From NCBI RefSeq assembly GCF_004522235.1, contig NZ_SDLT01000004.1:258462-322461 (forward strand): DNA of 64,000 nucleotides. Reading direction: 5' to 3'. Position 1 is the stretch's first letter. Every line of letters starts with the position of its first letter. The notes below the pieces were generated by a model. That model had not been told where the DNA came from. It made no database searches and saw only the letters and a program-made list of their open reading frames with translations. Made by a program: the position numbers and the translations under genes. The stretch is from Amycolatopsis nivea (GTDB taxonomy: Bacteria; Actinomycetota; Actinomycetes; Mycobacteriales; Pseudonocardiaceae). Positions 17,351-26,511 of the stretch are shown here, piece by piece.

Positions 17351-18756
17351 TCGAGCGGCGGCCGCCGGTCGGTCCAGGGCAGCGCCTGCTCCAGGGTGCG
17401 GGAGACCTGCAGCAGCAGGTCTTCCCGCCAGGGCGCGGCGACCAGCTGGACGCCGACCGGCAGGCCGCTCGCCTCGTCGTGGTGCAGCGGGAGGGAGATC
17501 GCGGGCTGGCCGGTCACGTTGAACAGCGACGTGAACACGCCCATCGGGTACGCCGCCACCACCGGATTTCCGCTCGCTCGCCACGCGCCGACCTTCGGCG
17601 GGAGGCACGCCATGGTCGGCGTAACCAGCAGATCGAAGCTGCCGACGAAGGCTTCGACAATGCGGCGGGAGAACACCTGGGTCTGGTGCACGCTCTCCGC
17701 GTAAGTCCAGGAATCGACCGACTTCGCGGCTTCGCGCTGTGCCCGGTTGTGCGGTTCGATGCGGTCCGGGTCGATTACCGGGACGCCTGCGCTGGCGACG
17801 TTCCAGACCTTCAGGAACGTCGCCAGCAGTTCCTCGGACGTCGGCAGCGGAAGCGGTTTGTCGACAAGCTGGTGTCCGGCTTCCTCCAGTGCGCGAAGGG
17901 TTTTGTCGACCGCGGTCAGGCAGGCCGGGTCGACCTCGATCCCGTCGATCAGCGAGGTGGTGAGGACACCGATCCGCAGGCGAGTCGGGGGTTCGGTGTT
18001 CAGCGCGTCGGCGAGCGACCGGGTGGGCGTCGGCTGCGACCACCACGCGCCCGGGTCGTGCCTCGTGAGGACGTCCAGCGTGGCGGCGGTGTCGGCCAGC
18101 GTCCGGCTGACGACGCCGCTGGTCGCGAAGCCCTCGACCTCCACGACGGCGTTCGTGACCAGGCCGCGGGTCGGCTTCAACCCGACGATACCGGTGCACG
18201 ACGCCGGGATGCGGATCGATCCGCCGCCGTCCTCCGCGTGCGCGACCGGGGCCATTCCGGCGATGACGGCGGCCCCCGCGCCGCTCGACGAACCGCCGGG
18301 CGTGCGGTCCGGGTCCCACGGGTTGCGCGAGATGCCCTGTGCCTCGCTCTCGGTGAAGGGCACCGCGCCGAATTCCGACGTCGTGGTCTTGCCGAGCGGG
18401 AGGAAACCCGCGTCGGTGAACCGCTGCACGATCGGGTCCGACTTGGGCTGCGGGGAACGGTCGGTGGCCAGCGAACCGTAAGTGGTCGGCCAGCCGGCGA
18501 CGTTGACGAGGTCCTTGATCGGCAGCGGAACCCCGTGGAACGGCGGCAGTTCCTCGGGCGCGCACCGCACCACAGCGTCGGCGGCGGTTTTCGCGGCGGC
18601 ACGGACCTCGTCGTCGGCGCGGAAGCAGAAGGCGTTGAACTTCGGATCCAGCTCGGCGATGCGGTCGAGATAGCACTCGGCGACCTCGACCGGGCTCACC
18701 TCCTTCGCGCGGATGGCGGCGGCGACTTCGACGGCGGAGCTGAACGGATTGATCAT
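17347..18756 (-). CDS. Amidase (amidase signature family)
   Basis: A 469-residue hydrolase of carboxamides. The Ser-cisSer-Lys triad is visible: Lys in PLPIKDLVNVAGW near residue 83, and the Gly/Ser-rich signature TPGGSSSGAGAAVIAG near 155 with the two serines, followed by DGGGSIRIPAS. ATG 18756 (MINPFSSAVEVAA) is the start; a long in-frame opening upstream is a chance extension. The family includes enantioselective amidases and GatA-like enzymes. No gatB/gatC neighbour is present, so it is not a tRNA amidotransferase. Its 3' end overlaps the convergent UvrA-like gene by 4 bp. It is divergent from an AraC gene. Confidence 0.9.
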
Positions 18757-18853
18757 CACGGATCCCCTTTCCGGTACCCGTTCAGCCTGGTCGGGGCGAT
18801 GGTGGCCGGTCTTGGAGAAATGTCGCGCGGGCGAAGTTACGTACGATGGCGGC

Positions 18854-19687
18854 ATGCGACCAGCCGAGTGGGCTCGCGACGGACCAGCGGTGTGGGGCAT
18901 CGCCGTGCCGTCCCGGCCGCTCCGGCTGCCCGGCGTGCGGATGGCCGGATTCGTCGGCGACACCGTCGACCAGGTGGACCTGACAGTGGTCCCGTACCCG
19001 GCCGTCACGCTGTTCCTCAACCTGCGCGAAAAGCTGCTCGTCAACGACGTGGCGCGCGGCAGCGTCGTCGCCGGACTCGTGCCGCACGGCATGCGCGTGC
19101 GCGGCCAGGGCATCGAATGCGTGCAGATCCGGCTGTCGCCCGAGGTCGCACACGCGGTGCTCGGGACGGAGTTGAGCGGCGAGGTCGTGTCGCTCGAGGA
19201 CGTCTGGCCCACCGAGCTGCCCGGCCGGCTGCGCGCGCTCGATTCCTGGAACGACCGGTTCGCCCTGGTCGAAGCCGCTTTGGGCAAGCGGTACGAGGCC
19301 GGTCGCACGGTCGATCCGGAAGTCGCCTTCGCCTGGCGGCGGATGGACGCGCACCACGGTCAGGTGCGGATCGAGCAGCTGGCCGACGAGACCGGATGGA
19401 GCCGGAAACGCCTGTGGTCCCGGTTCCGGAGCCAGCTCGGGCTCAGCCCGAAACGCGCCGCGCAACTGGTCCGGTTCGACCACGCGGTGCACCGGCTCGC
19501 CGCGGGCGAAAGTCCCGCTTTGGTGGCGGCGGAGAGCGGTTACGTCGACCAGTCACACCTGCACCACGAGGTCAAAGCTTTCGCCGGGGTCACCCCCTCC
19601 GCCGCCGCGAACGCGCCGTGGCTCGCAGTCGACGAGGTCGCCTGGTCTCGCCCCCCACTGCGCGAACGGGTGATCGCACCGGCATGA
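18854..19687 (+). CDS. AraC family transcriptional regulator
   Basis: A 277-residue regulator. An N-terminal half of about 165 residues (from MRPAEWARDGPAVWGIAVPS) is a probable ligand or dimerisation domain of the DUF6597 type. The C-terminal AraC domain has IEQLADETGWSRKRLWSRFR near residue 180, LGLSPKRAAQLVRF, and the second helix-turn-helix PALVAAESGYVDQSHLHHEV. TACGAT at 18842-18847 lies 6 bases before ATG 18854, so a leaderless transcript from that -10 is likely. It is divergent from the amidase (about 97 bp) and precedes a GT87 gene by 7 bp. Confidence 0.85.
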   Translation: MRPAEWARDGPAVWGIAVPSRPLRLPGVRMAGFVGDTVDQVDLTVVPYPAVTLFLNLREKLLVNDVARGSVVAGLVPHGMRVRGQGIECVQIRLSPEVAHAVLGTELSGEVVSLEDVWPTELPGRLRALDSWNDRFALVEAALGKRYEAGRTVDPEVAFAWRRMDAHHGQVRIEQLADETGWSRKRLWSRFRSQLGLSPKRAAQLVRFDHAVHRLAAGESPALVAAESGYVDQSHLHHEVKAFAGVTPSAAANAPWLAVDEVAWSRPPLRERVIAPA

Positions 19688-19694
19688 TCGCGGA

Positions 19695-20894
19695 GTGACT
19701 TCCATCCGGCCCCCCGCTGTCGCGCTGCGCCGGTGGCTAGACGACGCCGGCACCCGTCGTCCGGCGGTGTTCCTGCTGGTCCTCGCCTCGGTGGCGGTGG
19801 CAGTGACGGTTCTGTGGCTCGTCTGCACGATGTGGCCGCTCGACCTGGAGATCTACCGGTCCGGCGCGCGGGCGCTGGCCCAGGGCGAGGACGTCTACGG
19901 TCCGCTCCCGCCGACCCGCGCCGGGCTGATCCTGCCGTTCATCTACCCGCCGTTCGCGGCCGTCGTGTTCCTGGTGTTCGCCGCGATGCCGCTGCCGCTG
20001 GGCGCGATGCTGATGCTCGCCGTCTCGCTGGCGTGCTTGTGCGGGACGGTCTACGTGGTGGTCCGGCCGCATGCCGGGCGGCGGACCGCGATGCTGGCCG
20101 CGCTCGTGATCGGGGCTGGTTCGCTGGCGTTCGAACCGGTCCGCGAGACGTTGTGGTTCGGGCAGATCAACCTCCTGCTGATGGCTCTCGTGGTGATCGA
20201 CTGCCTCGGCCCCCGGACCAGGCTGCCCCGCGGCGTCCTGCTGGGCCTCGCCGCCGCCATGAAGATCACCCCGGCCGGATTCCTGCTGTTCTTCCTGCTG
20301 AAAAGGGACTTCCGGGCGGCACTGACCACGGTGGTCACCTTCGTGCTCGCCGGCGCGGCCGGGTTCGTGATCGCGCCGGAAGCGTCGATGAAGTACTGGT
20401 TCGGCGGCGGATTGACCGGCGCGTCCGGGATGAGCGGATCGATTTTCGCGACAAACCAGACCATCCAGGGCGCGGTGCACCGGTTCGGGCTCGCCGAAAC
20501 GCCGACGCTGATCCTGGTCGCGGTGCTGACCCTGGCCGCGCTCGCGCTGACCGTTCCCGCGATGCTGCGCGCCGACCCGTCGATGGCGTTCCTGCTCAAC
20601 GCGGCCGCGATTCTGGTGTGTTCGCCGATTTCGTGGTCGCACCACTGGGTGTGGATCGTGCCCGCGATCGTGCTGTTCGCCGCTCGCGCGCACACCCGGA
20701 CCGCGGTCGCCGGTTTGGCTGCCGTGGCGGCGATTTTCGTGATCGCCCCGCATTCGTGGCTGCCGAAGAACGGGTACCTGGAGCTGTCCTGGGGACCGGT
20801 CGAGCACGTCATCGGCAACAGCTACTTGCTGCTGGCGCTGGGTTTTCTGGGCTGGCAGTGCTACTCGACGCGCCGTCAGACCGCCGCGGTCTGA
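19695..20894 (+). CDS. GT87 family polyprenyl-phosphate mannosyl/glycosyltransferase
   Basis: An integral membrane GT-C glycosyltransferase of 399 residues, like PimE and related alpha-1,2-mannosyltransferases of actinobacteria. These transfer mannose or arabinose from polyprenyl phosphate on the outer face of the membrane. The first helix is followed by the extracytoplasmic loop WPLDLEIYRSGARALAQGED with the acidic residue expected at the catalytic site, and YPPFAAVVF follows. About ten hydrophobic helices are visible. It starts at GTG 19695, 7 bp after the AraC stop. The 3' end overlaps the convergent helicase gene by 19 bp. The acceptor cannot be read from sequence. Confidence 0.88.
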   Translation: MTSIRPPAVALRRWLDDAGTRRPAVFLLVLASVAVAVTVLWLVCTMWPLDLEIYRSGARALAQGEDVYGPLPPTRAGLILPFIYPPFAAVVFLVFAAMPLPLGAMLMLAVSLACLCGTVYVVVRPHAGRRTAMLAALVIGAGSLAFEPVRETLWFGQINLLLMALVVIDCLGPRTRLPRGVLLGLAAAMKITPAGFLLFFLLKRDFRAALTTVVTFVLAGAAGFVIAPEASMKYWFGGGLTGASGMSGSIFATNQTIQGAVHRFGLAETPTLILVAVLTLAALALTVPAMLRADPSMAFLLNAAAILVCSPISWSHHWVWIVPAIVLFAARAHTRTAVAGLAAVAAIFVIAPHSWLPKNGYLELSWGPVEHVIGNSYLLLALGFLGWQCYSTRRQTAAV

Positions 20895-22939
20895 GTCAGC
20901 AACGGCTCCGGCAACGGGTCCGCGTGGAGTACGTGCAAGGTGCTGACCGCCCGGGTGAGCGCGACGTACAACCGTTGCAGCCCACGCTCTTCCGCCGCCA
21001 CGATGCGCGCCGGTTCGACCACCAGGACCGTGTCGTACTCCAGCCCCTTCGCCAAACTCACCGGTGCCAGCGTGATCCGGGCTGTCCCCTCGGTACCCAG
21101 CACCGTGTGGTCCAGCCCGCGCTCGGTGAGGACGCGGTGCAATTCCGGGATGTCCGCGTCGGCGGCCAGCAGCCCGATCGACCCTTCCTGCTGCAGGGCC
21201 TTCGCGCAAGCATCGACCGCGGCGGCAACCGTCTCGTCGGTTTCGGTCAGGTGCAAGGCATCCGCGGAATGCCGGAACGACGTGGGACTCCGGAGTTCCG
21301 GCGCGATGTGCGGGAGCAGTCGGGCAGCGAAGTCGAGGACATCCGCCGGAACGCGGTAGCCGTGCGTGAGTTCTTCGATCCGCCCGCCGGGCCGGTCGAG
21401 ATGGGTGAGCACGGTCGTCCAATCGCGGACCGCGGACGGACTGGTCGCCTGTGCGACGTCGCCGAGAACCGTGCACGCACCAGCCAGCCGGCGTGCGATC
21501 GCCCGCAGATGCATCGGGCTGAGGTCCTGCGCCTCGTCGACCACGACGTGCCCGAGCTTCGCCGGCCGCTCGATCAGCGCCGCGACCTCGTCCAGCAACG
21601 CGAGATCGAGCGTCGACCAGGTCATCGCCTTGCGACTGCGCGGACGCGGACGGATGAGCGCTTCCTGTTCCTCAGCAGTGAGAATTCCGTCGGCTGCTTC
21701 GGCGAGAAGTGCGTTATCGGTAAGCAAGTCATAGACCAGCCGCGCGGGCTCGACGGTAGGCCACATGTCCCGGACCGCCTTGTTGATCGCGGCATTGCGG
21801 CGAAGCTGATGGAGGGTCGCGCTCGTGCCGCCGGACCGCTCCATCTCGCGCAGGACCCGATGCGCGAGCCGCTGGGCCAGCAATTCGCGCCCCGCGCTGT
21901 AATCCGCGCCGCGGCTGAGGATTTCCGTGAGTTCCTCGGCGATGTCCTCGGGATACAACCGCCAGGTCCGGTGCTGGTACTTCACCTCGAGCGTCCGGTC
22001 GACCGGCCGGATCCGCGCCCACACGTGCCGCCGGACGACCTCCGCCATCCGGACGTCGCCCTTGATGCGCGCCGTCCGCGGATCGTCGACGTACTCGGCT
22101 GACTGGCCCGCCCCGGTCAGTTCGTCAATCGTGGCTTGGGAAACCGCCACCTCGCCGAGCGCCGGAAGCACGCCCGCGATGTAAGCGAGAAACGACCGGT
22201 TCGGCCCGATCACCGCGACCCCGCCTGCCTTCTGCAGCCGCACCCGCTCGGTGTAGAGCAGGTACGCCAGCCGATGCAGCCCCACTGCGGTTTTGCCGGT
22301 GCCCGGTGCGCCCTGGATGCAGATCGTCCGGTCGACCGGCGCGCGAACGAGCCGCATCTGGTCCGGCTGGATCGTCGCGACGATGTCGCGCATCGGCCCC
22401 TGCCGCGGCCGCTCGATCTCCGCGGTGAGCAGACGATTCTCCGCCGACCCCGGCCGATCGAGCGGCTCGTCCTCGTACGCGCTGAGCACTCCGGCCTGGT
22501 CGAACCCGTAGCGCCGCCGGACCCGCACGCCCATCGGATGATCGTGATCGGCTTCGTAAAACGCCCTCGCGAGCGGCGCCCGCCAATCGATCACCAGAGG
22601 TTCGCCGTCGTCGTCACGAATCCCTCTGCGGCCCAGGTAAACGAGGTCATGCTCGGGCGACCGGGTGTGCGACCCGCGCGCCGCCTCGTAGACCTCGCCC
22701 GGCGGATAGTCGAGGCGGCCGAAGAAGAGCGGCGCGTCGTCGATATCCGCTAGCTCCTCGGCGATCTCGATGCGAAACTGCCTGAGGACGTGGTTGAAGT
22801 ACTTGTCGTCGACCGCGTCGCCCTCGCCCATTCCCGTCGCGATCGCGGTCTTGATCTCTGCCCGCATGCGGTCCAGCTCGGCGTGACAGGCCTGGAGAAA
22901 CTCGCGCTCCGCCCGGATCTCTGGTTCCAGTATCTTCAC
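20876..22939 (-). CDS. UvrD/HelD-like superfamily 1 helicase
   Basis: A 687-residue SF1 ATPase resembling HelD/HelR, which release stalled RNA polymerase and, in some actinomycetes, give rifamycin tolerance. The N-terminal coiled-coil (EREFLQACHAELDRMRAEI) would insert in the polymerase channel. The Walker A is GAPGTGKTAVGLHRLAYLLY near residue 228, Walker B is VVVDEAQDLSPMHLR near 485, and the C-terminal motif VI is RLYVALTRAVSTLHVL. DWRAPLARAFYEAD near residue 120 is a HelD-family hallmark. It is divergent from a TetR gene with 64 bp of unusually AT-rich DNA between. I saw no rifamycin-associated palindrome upstream. Confidence 0.88.
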   Translation of the reverse strand: MKILEPEIRAEREFLQACHAELDRMRAEIKTAIATGMGEGDAVDDKYFNHVLRQFRIEIAEELADIDDAPLFFGRLDYPPGEVYEAARGSHTRSPEHDLVYLGRRGIRDDDGEPLVIDWRAPLARAFYEADHDHPMGVRVRRRYGFDQAGVLSAYEDEPLDRPGSAENRLLTAEIERPRQGPMRDIVATIQPDQMRLVRAPVDRTICIQGAPGTGKTAVGLHRLAYLLYTERVRLQKAGGVAVIGPNRSFLAYIAGVLPALGEVAVSQATIDELTGAGQSAEYVDDPRTARIKGDVRMAEVVRRHVWARIRPVDRTLEVKYQHRTWRLYPEDIAEELTEILSRGADYSAGRELLAQRLAHRVLREMERSGGTSATLHQLRRNAAINKAVRDMWPTVEPARLVYDLLTDNALLAEAADGILTAEEQEALIRPRPRSRKAMTWSTLDLALLDEVAALIERPAKLGHVVVDEAQDLSPMHLRAIARRLAGACTVLGDVAQATSPSAVRDWTTVLTHLDRPGGRIEELTHGYRVPADVLDFAARLLPHIAPELRSPTSFRHSADALHLTETDETVAAAVDACAKALQQEGSIGLLAADADIPELHRVLTERGLDHTVLGTEGTARITLAPVSLAKGLEYDTVLVVEPARIVAAEERGLQRLYVALTRAVSTLHVLHADPLPEPLLTQTAAV

Positions 22940-23003
22940 TGGGTTAAATATACAACCGAGTCAAGTTTTTATCCTGGTTCGAGTTCCGGTTAGGCTGACG
23001 GCC

Positions 23004-23627
23004 GTGCCAGGACTGCGCGAGCTCAAACGCCGCCGCACGAGGGAAGCCATCGCCTCGGCGGCCCTGCGCCTGTTCCGCGAATCCGGCTTCGACGGGGTGT
23101 CGGTAGCCGATATCGCCGCCGAGGCCGAGATCTCGAAGCCGACGCTGTTCGCGTACTTCCCGACGAAGGAAGACCTGGTCATCCACCAGTTCGTCGACGA
23201 AAACGGCCCCGCGGAGATCGTCCGCGCGCGGCCGCCTGAGGTGTCGGCGCTGTCCGCGCTGGAACGTTCTTTCCTGGACCGCCTGGCCGCCCGCGATCCG
23301 CTGACCGGCCTGAACGACTCGCCGGACGCGATCACGTGCCACACGCTGCTGTACTCAACGCCTGCGCTGCTGGCGCGGCTTGCCACGTACCTGTTGGAGA
23401 AGGAACAGGAACTGGTGGAGGAACTGCGCGCGTCGTGTGGGGTTCCGGACGAGTTCACCGCACGGTTGGTGGCTGCGCAGATCTTCGGGGCGCAGCGGAT
23501 CTTGGGGTTCCACAACGCCCGGGAGATCCGCGGTGGGCGAAGCGCTGATGAGACTTATCCGGACGCTGTTGCCCGGGCGGAGGCGGCGTATCGGATGTTG
23601 CGGGAGGGGCTGGCTTCGGTGCTGTGA
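23004..23627 (+). CDS. TetR family transcriptional regulator
   Basis: A 207-residue repressor. The N-terminal domain reads TREAIASAALRLFRESGFDGVSV followed by IAAEAEISKPTLFAYFPTKEDL, a canonical TetR helix-turn-helix. The C-terminal ligand domain is helical and specific to this subfamily. GTG 23004 gives the compact start MPGLRELKRRRTREA with a basic N-terminal arm. It faces the HelD-like helicase gene across an AT-rich 64-bp gap (22940-23003), which may hold the promoters of both. A stem-loop at 23651-23676 follows. Confidence 0.9.
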   Translation: MPGLRELKRRRTREAIASAALRLFRESGFDGVSVADIAAEAEISKPTLFAYFPTKEDLVIHQFVDENGPAEIVRARPPEVSALSALERSFLDRLAARDPLTGLNDSPDAITCHTLLYSTPALLARLATYLLEKEQELVEELRASCGVPDEFTARLVAAQIFGAQRILGFHNAREIRGGRSADETYPDAVARAEAAYRMLREGLASVL

Positions 23628-23650
23628 CTCAGTCCGGGGGCCGCGCGAAA

Positions 23651-23676
23651 GGGCCAGACCTCGCAAGGCCTGGCCC
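23651..23676. terminator. Stem-loop between convergent TetR and lipoprotein genes
   Basis: A GGGCCAG/CTGGCCC stem (23651-23657 with 23670-23676) encloses a second CCT/AGG pairing, preceded by AAA. It lies between two convergent stops and probably terminates both genes. Confidence 0.6.
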
Positions 23677-23697
23677 ACTCCCGCAGTTCGCGCTCGC

Positions 23698-24351
23698 TCA
23701 GTTCTGATCCGGGCTGTCGACCGGCACGCCCTGGTACCCAGTCCCCTGGTCCTGCGCGTTCGGCGGGTCCACCGGAACCCCGTGGTATCCGGTGCCCTGG
23801 TCCTGGTCGGCGGGCGGGTCGATCGGCACCCCGTTGTACCCGGTGCCCTGTTCCTGCGGGTCCGGAGCGTTCTCGTCCTTCGGCGGCGTGGTGTGCAGCT
23901 TGAAACCGTCCTTCGCGCAGCGGATCTCGTGCGTGCCCTCCGCGCCGGTGTCGGTCAGGCACTGCCAACCCCGGACAGTCATCATGTAGTTGGATCCGAC
24001 GGCCTTGTCGATATTGTCGAAGTATTCGGTGATGACATTGAACGCTTCGACGCAACCAACGGTACCTGCCTTGGTTTCGTCCGCGATCAAATCAACCTTG
24101 CGCGGACCGACCGGACCCCCGAGCGTGCTGCAATTAACGTCCTCCGCACTGGCCCCGCCACCGCCGCTGCCGCCCTTTTTCACTGGCGTTTCCGGCTGCT
24201 GCACCTGGCTTTTTGCCGCGACGTTGACCGGGGCGGATTGGTTGCTCGCCGGGGCTGCCGAATTCTGGCCAGAGCACGCGGAAAGCAGTGCGACCGCACC
24301 GAGAGCCGCTCCGACGGTGGCCAATTTGACAGTCTTCCTGAGCATTTCCAT
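23698..24351 (-). CDS. Lipoprotein with three C-terminal 17-residue repeats
   Basis: A 217-residue secreted lipoprotein. The signal peptide (residues 1-25) ends in the lipobox LSAC, followed by a Ser/Ala/Gln linker and a poly-Gly stretch (KKGGSGGGGAS). The central domain (about 70-150) has cysteines in VNCSTLGG, GCVEAF, WQCLTD and IRCAKD that could form two disulfides. The C-terminal 51 residues are three tandem copies of a unit like QDQGTGYHGVPVDPPNA. I do not recognise the domain. The repeats suggest a flexible spacer or a binding surface outside the cell. Confidence 0.82.
   Translation of the reverse strand: MEMLRKTVKLATVGAALGAVALLSACSGQNSAAPASNQSAPVNVAAKSQVQQPETPVKKGGSGGGGASAEDVNCSTLGGPVGPRKVDLIADETKAGTVGCVEAFNVITEYFDNIDKAVGSNYMMTVRGWQCLTDTGAEGTHEIRCAKDGFKLHTTPPKDENAPDPQEQGTGYNGVPIDPPADQDQGTGYHGVPVDPPNAQDQGTGYQGVPVDSPDQN
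23704..23856 (-). repeat. Three tandem 51-bp coding repeats
   Basis: Three 17-codon units encode variants of Q[ED]QGTGY[NHQ]GVP[IV]DPP and lie at the end of the lipoprotein gene. They keep the frame and differ at a few codons, so they are coding repeats rather than a CRISPR or integration array. Confidence 0.85.
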
Positions 24352-24450
24352 TCTCCCCTGACCAGCTCTTGGCTTTCCCTTTGCCTATAGAGACGCACAC
24401 CGCCGGAGGGGGTTGCGAAGAAATTCCGCGGACTTCGTCGGGAAAGCGCT

Positions 24451-25545
24451 TCAGCCCCAAAACCGCACTTCGGGGTACCGCGGCGACGGCCCGTCCAGCA
24501 GCCGCTGGGGCATCCCGCGCAGGTGCTCGTCCAGGAACGCGGTCAGGTACGCCTCGCTGACCCGGATCGCCCGCAGCGGATCGATCTTCAGTCCCGGCAC
24601 CGGCACCCCGGCCTGCTGGCAGAGCAGCAGCTGATCAGTGAACATGCTGTGTTCCCCGTCGTTAACGGTGATCCACCGCTTCCATCCGGTCATCTCGCGC
24701 CACGCCGAATCCCACGACGGATCGACCGTCCCGCCCGGCTCGTGCACCGGCGCTCCGAACTGCAGAAACGGCCGATCCAGCCCGGTCACCGGGAGGTAGT
24801 ACATGCCGTCCAGCATCGCCCCGGCGCGGATCCGCCGGTCGGCCAGCATCGCCGGCGCCGTGCTGGCTCCCCCGATCGAATGCCCGATCATCGCGATCCG
24901 CCGCGCGTCGATCAGCCGCCCGCCGCCCCACACCGGATTCCGGCCCACGAGCCGATCGAGTACGAACGACACATCCGCCGCCCGGGCTTGGACAAGTTTC
25001 ACCCAGTCCTTCGCAACGCATGCCACGCATTCCGTCGTATGCCCGTCCGGGAAGGTGATCGCTGTCGACTCGTAGTTGTGCCCGATCCCCGCCACGACAT
25101 ACCCGCGACTGGCCAGCTCCTCCGCCAACGACGACAACGTCGCGCGCGGCAACGTGAACCCAGGCGACAGCACCACCAACGGCATCCGCCGGAACTGTGG
25201 CAGAGCGTCCACAGTGGAATGTGTCCGCACCTTCGTCAGCGCGTCCTCCGGCACTGACTTATCGCCCAGCTCCTTCACCATCAGCTCCGACTCTCGCTGA
25301 GTGAGGTACTGCGTGGGCCGCCATCCGGGATATTGCGCCGGATACCACAGCGTCACCATCATTTCCCGCCGCTGCGAAGGAACCCACGGATCCGCGCGGG
25401 AAGTGTCGGTGAAGTGAAAGGCAGTAGTACCGACCGGGCTGACCCCGCCAGGCCGCGGCAACGCCAATCTCGGTGCCGCCTGCGCTGTCCCCGCCCCGAC
25501 CACGGCGAGCATCGCCGCGACGATCGCAATTACGCGTAGTCTCAT
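24451..25545 (-). CDS. Secreted alpha/beta hydrolase (PAF-acetylhydrolase/lipase-like)
   Basis: A 364-residue exported hydrolase. From ATG 25545 it has a classic signal peptide (MRLRVIAIVAAMLAVVGAG, cleavage after AQA near residue 24). The nucleophile Ser is in MIGHSIGGAST near residue 218, a probable acid lies in the following MLDGMYY region, and the His is in NDGEHSMFTDQ near 300. PLVVLSPGFTLPRATL, near residue 120, forms the oxyanion-hole region as in platelet-activating-factor acetylhydrolase-like esterases. Two cysteines (CVAC) may form a disulfide. An upstream in-frame codon at 25608 would mask the signal peptide and is rejected. Substrate unknown. Confidence 0.87.
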   Translation of the reverse strand: MRLRVIAIVAAMLAVVGAGTAQAAPRLALPRPGGVSPVGTTAFHFTDTSRADPWVPSQRREMMVTLWYPAQYPGWRPTQYLTQRESELMVKELGDKSVPEDALTKVRTHSTVDALPQFRRMPLVVLSPGFTLPRATLSSLAEELASRGYVVAGIGHNYESTAITFPDGHTTECVACVAKDWVKLVQARAADVSFVLDRLVGRNPVWGGGRLIDARRIAMIGHSIGGASTAPAMLADRRIRAGAMLDGMYYLPVTGLDRPFLQFGAPVHEPGGTVDPSWDSAWREMTGWKRWITVNDGEHSMFTDQLLLCQQAGVPVPGLKIDPLRAIRVSEAYLTAFLDEHLRGMPQRLLDGPSPRYPEVRFWG

Positions 25546-25623
25546 GACTCCAGCTTGGAGCCGCGCGACCCCCGGCAGCATCGGTGATGCCCCCGATAGC
25601 GAAGTCATCTTCCAGAACGATGC

Positions 25624-26454
25624 TCAGCTGACGACGTCCGCCAGCCGGGCGATTTCGTCGACGTCGTCAGTCGTCGGCACGAAGACCAGCTCGTCCGCGC
25701 CCAACTCGGCAAACTCCGCGATGCATTTCCGGACCATCTCCGGAGACACACAGGGCACGACACTGTCCGCGACTTCCTTCGGAGCCAACCGATAGAAGTC
25801 CCGGACGTTCGCCAACCCGGCGTCGACGTCTCCCAAAACGAAGTACGCCAACGAAACCAGCCGCGGCTCCCCGGTCCGGCCGCCCTCGCGCCAAGCACGT
25901 TTCGCCGCTTCGAACCGAGGAGCGGTCGCCGTCACCGAGCCCGAACCGGCGATGTATCCGGTGCCCCACCGCACCATCCGCCGCAACGCCTGCTCGGTGT
26001 AGCCGCCGAACAACATCGGCACCTGCCGGGTCCCGCTCGGCACCGCCGCGTTCTCGCCGCTCCAGACTTCCCGGTAAGTCTCCAGGTCGGCATCAAACCG
26101 AGCGCCCCGGCCACGTGCGCCGAGCCCAGGAACGGTGAACTCCTCCTCCCGAAGCCCCACCCCGACCCCGAACGTCAGCCGATGCCCGGAAACCCCGTCG
26201 ATGCTCGCGATTTCCTTGGCCAGCAACGCTCCGGGCCACGTCGGCGCGAGCAGCACGCCGCTCAGCAGACCGATCCGCGTCGTCGCCCCGGCCGCGGCGG
26301 CCAGCGAAACCGTGTCGCTCACCCCCGGATACGCGTATCTGCCGATCGTCGCCAGCGAGGAAAACCCCGCCTCCTCCGCCCTCGCCGCCCACCGCGGCAC
26401 GACCGCGGGGTCGACGTCGCGCACTTGATTCGGAAGCCCGATGCCGATTCGCAC
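25624..26454 (-). CDS. LLM-class oxidoreductase (probably F420-dependent)
   Basis: A 276-residue TIM-barrel enzyme of the luciferase-like family. It starts MRIGIGLPNQVRDVDPAVVP and contains WAARAEEAGFSSLATIGR, GHRLTFGVGVGLREEEF and VPMLFGGYTEQALRRMVRWG, a pattern seen in short F420-dependent LLM proteins. Substrate unknown. It is divergent from a MarR gene whose start region carries two perfect operator-like palindromes (26494-26546), so expression is probably controlled by that MarR protein in answer to a small aromatic or oxidant ligand. Confidence 0.86.
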   Translation of the reverse strand: MRIGIGLPNQVRDVDPAVVPRWAARAEEAGFSSLATIGRYAYPGVSDTVSLAAAAGATTRIGLLSGVLLAPTWPGALLAKEIASIDGVSGHRLTFGVGVGLREEEFTVPGLGARGRGARFDADLETYREVWSGENAAVPSGTRQVPMLFGGYTEQALRRMVRWGTGYIAGSGSVTATAPRFEAAKRAWREGGRTGEPRLVSLAYFVLGDVDAGLANVRDFYRLAPKEVADSVVPCVSPEMVRKCIAEFAELGADELVFVPTTDDVDEIARLADVVS

Positions 26455-26493
26455 CCGATGATCCTCTCGAACTGTTGCCTGACCCGGCTCTCA

Positions 26494-26511
26494 ATGACAG
26501 CATGCTGTCAT
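26494..26511. promoter_or_regulatory. MarR operator 1 (perfect palindrome)
   Basis: ATGACAGCATGCTGTCAT is a perfect 18-bp palindrome centred between 26502 and 26503, in the divergent LLM/MarR promoter region. It overlaps the first bases of the MarR start codon at 26510. A second copy of the core follows 36 bp downstream. Confidence 0.78.

Noticed and set aside
22940..23003. Rifamycin-associated element upstream of the HelD-like gene
   Set aside because: The spacer is AT-rich and lacks the GC palindrome expected of that element.
23704..23856. Tandem repeats considered as a CRISPR or integration array
   Set aside because: Units are 51 bp, contiguous without spacers, in frame and encode a protein motif.
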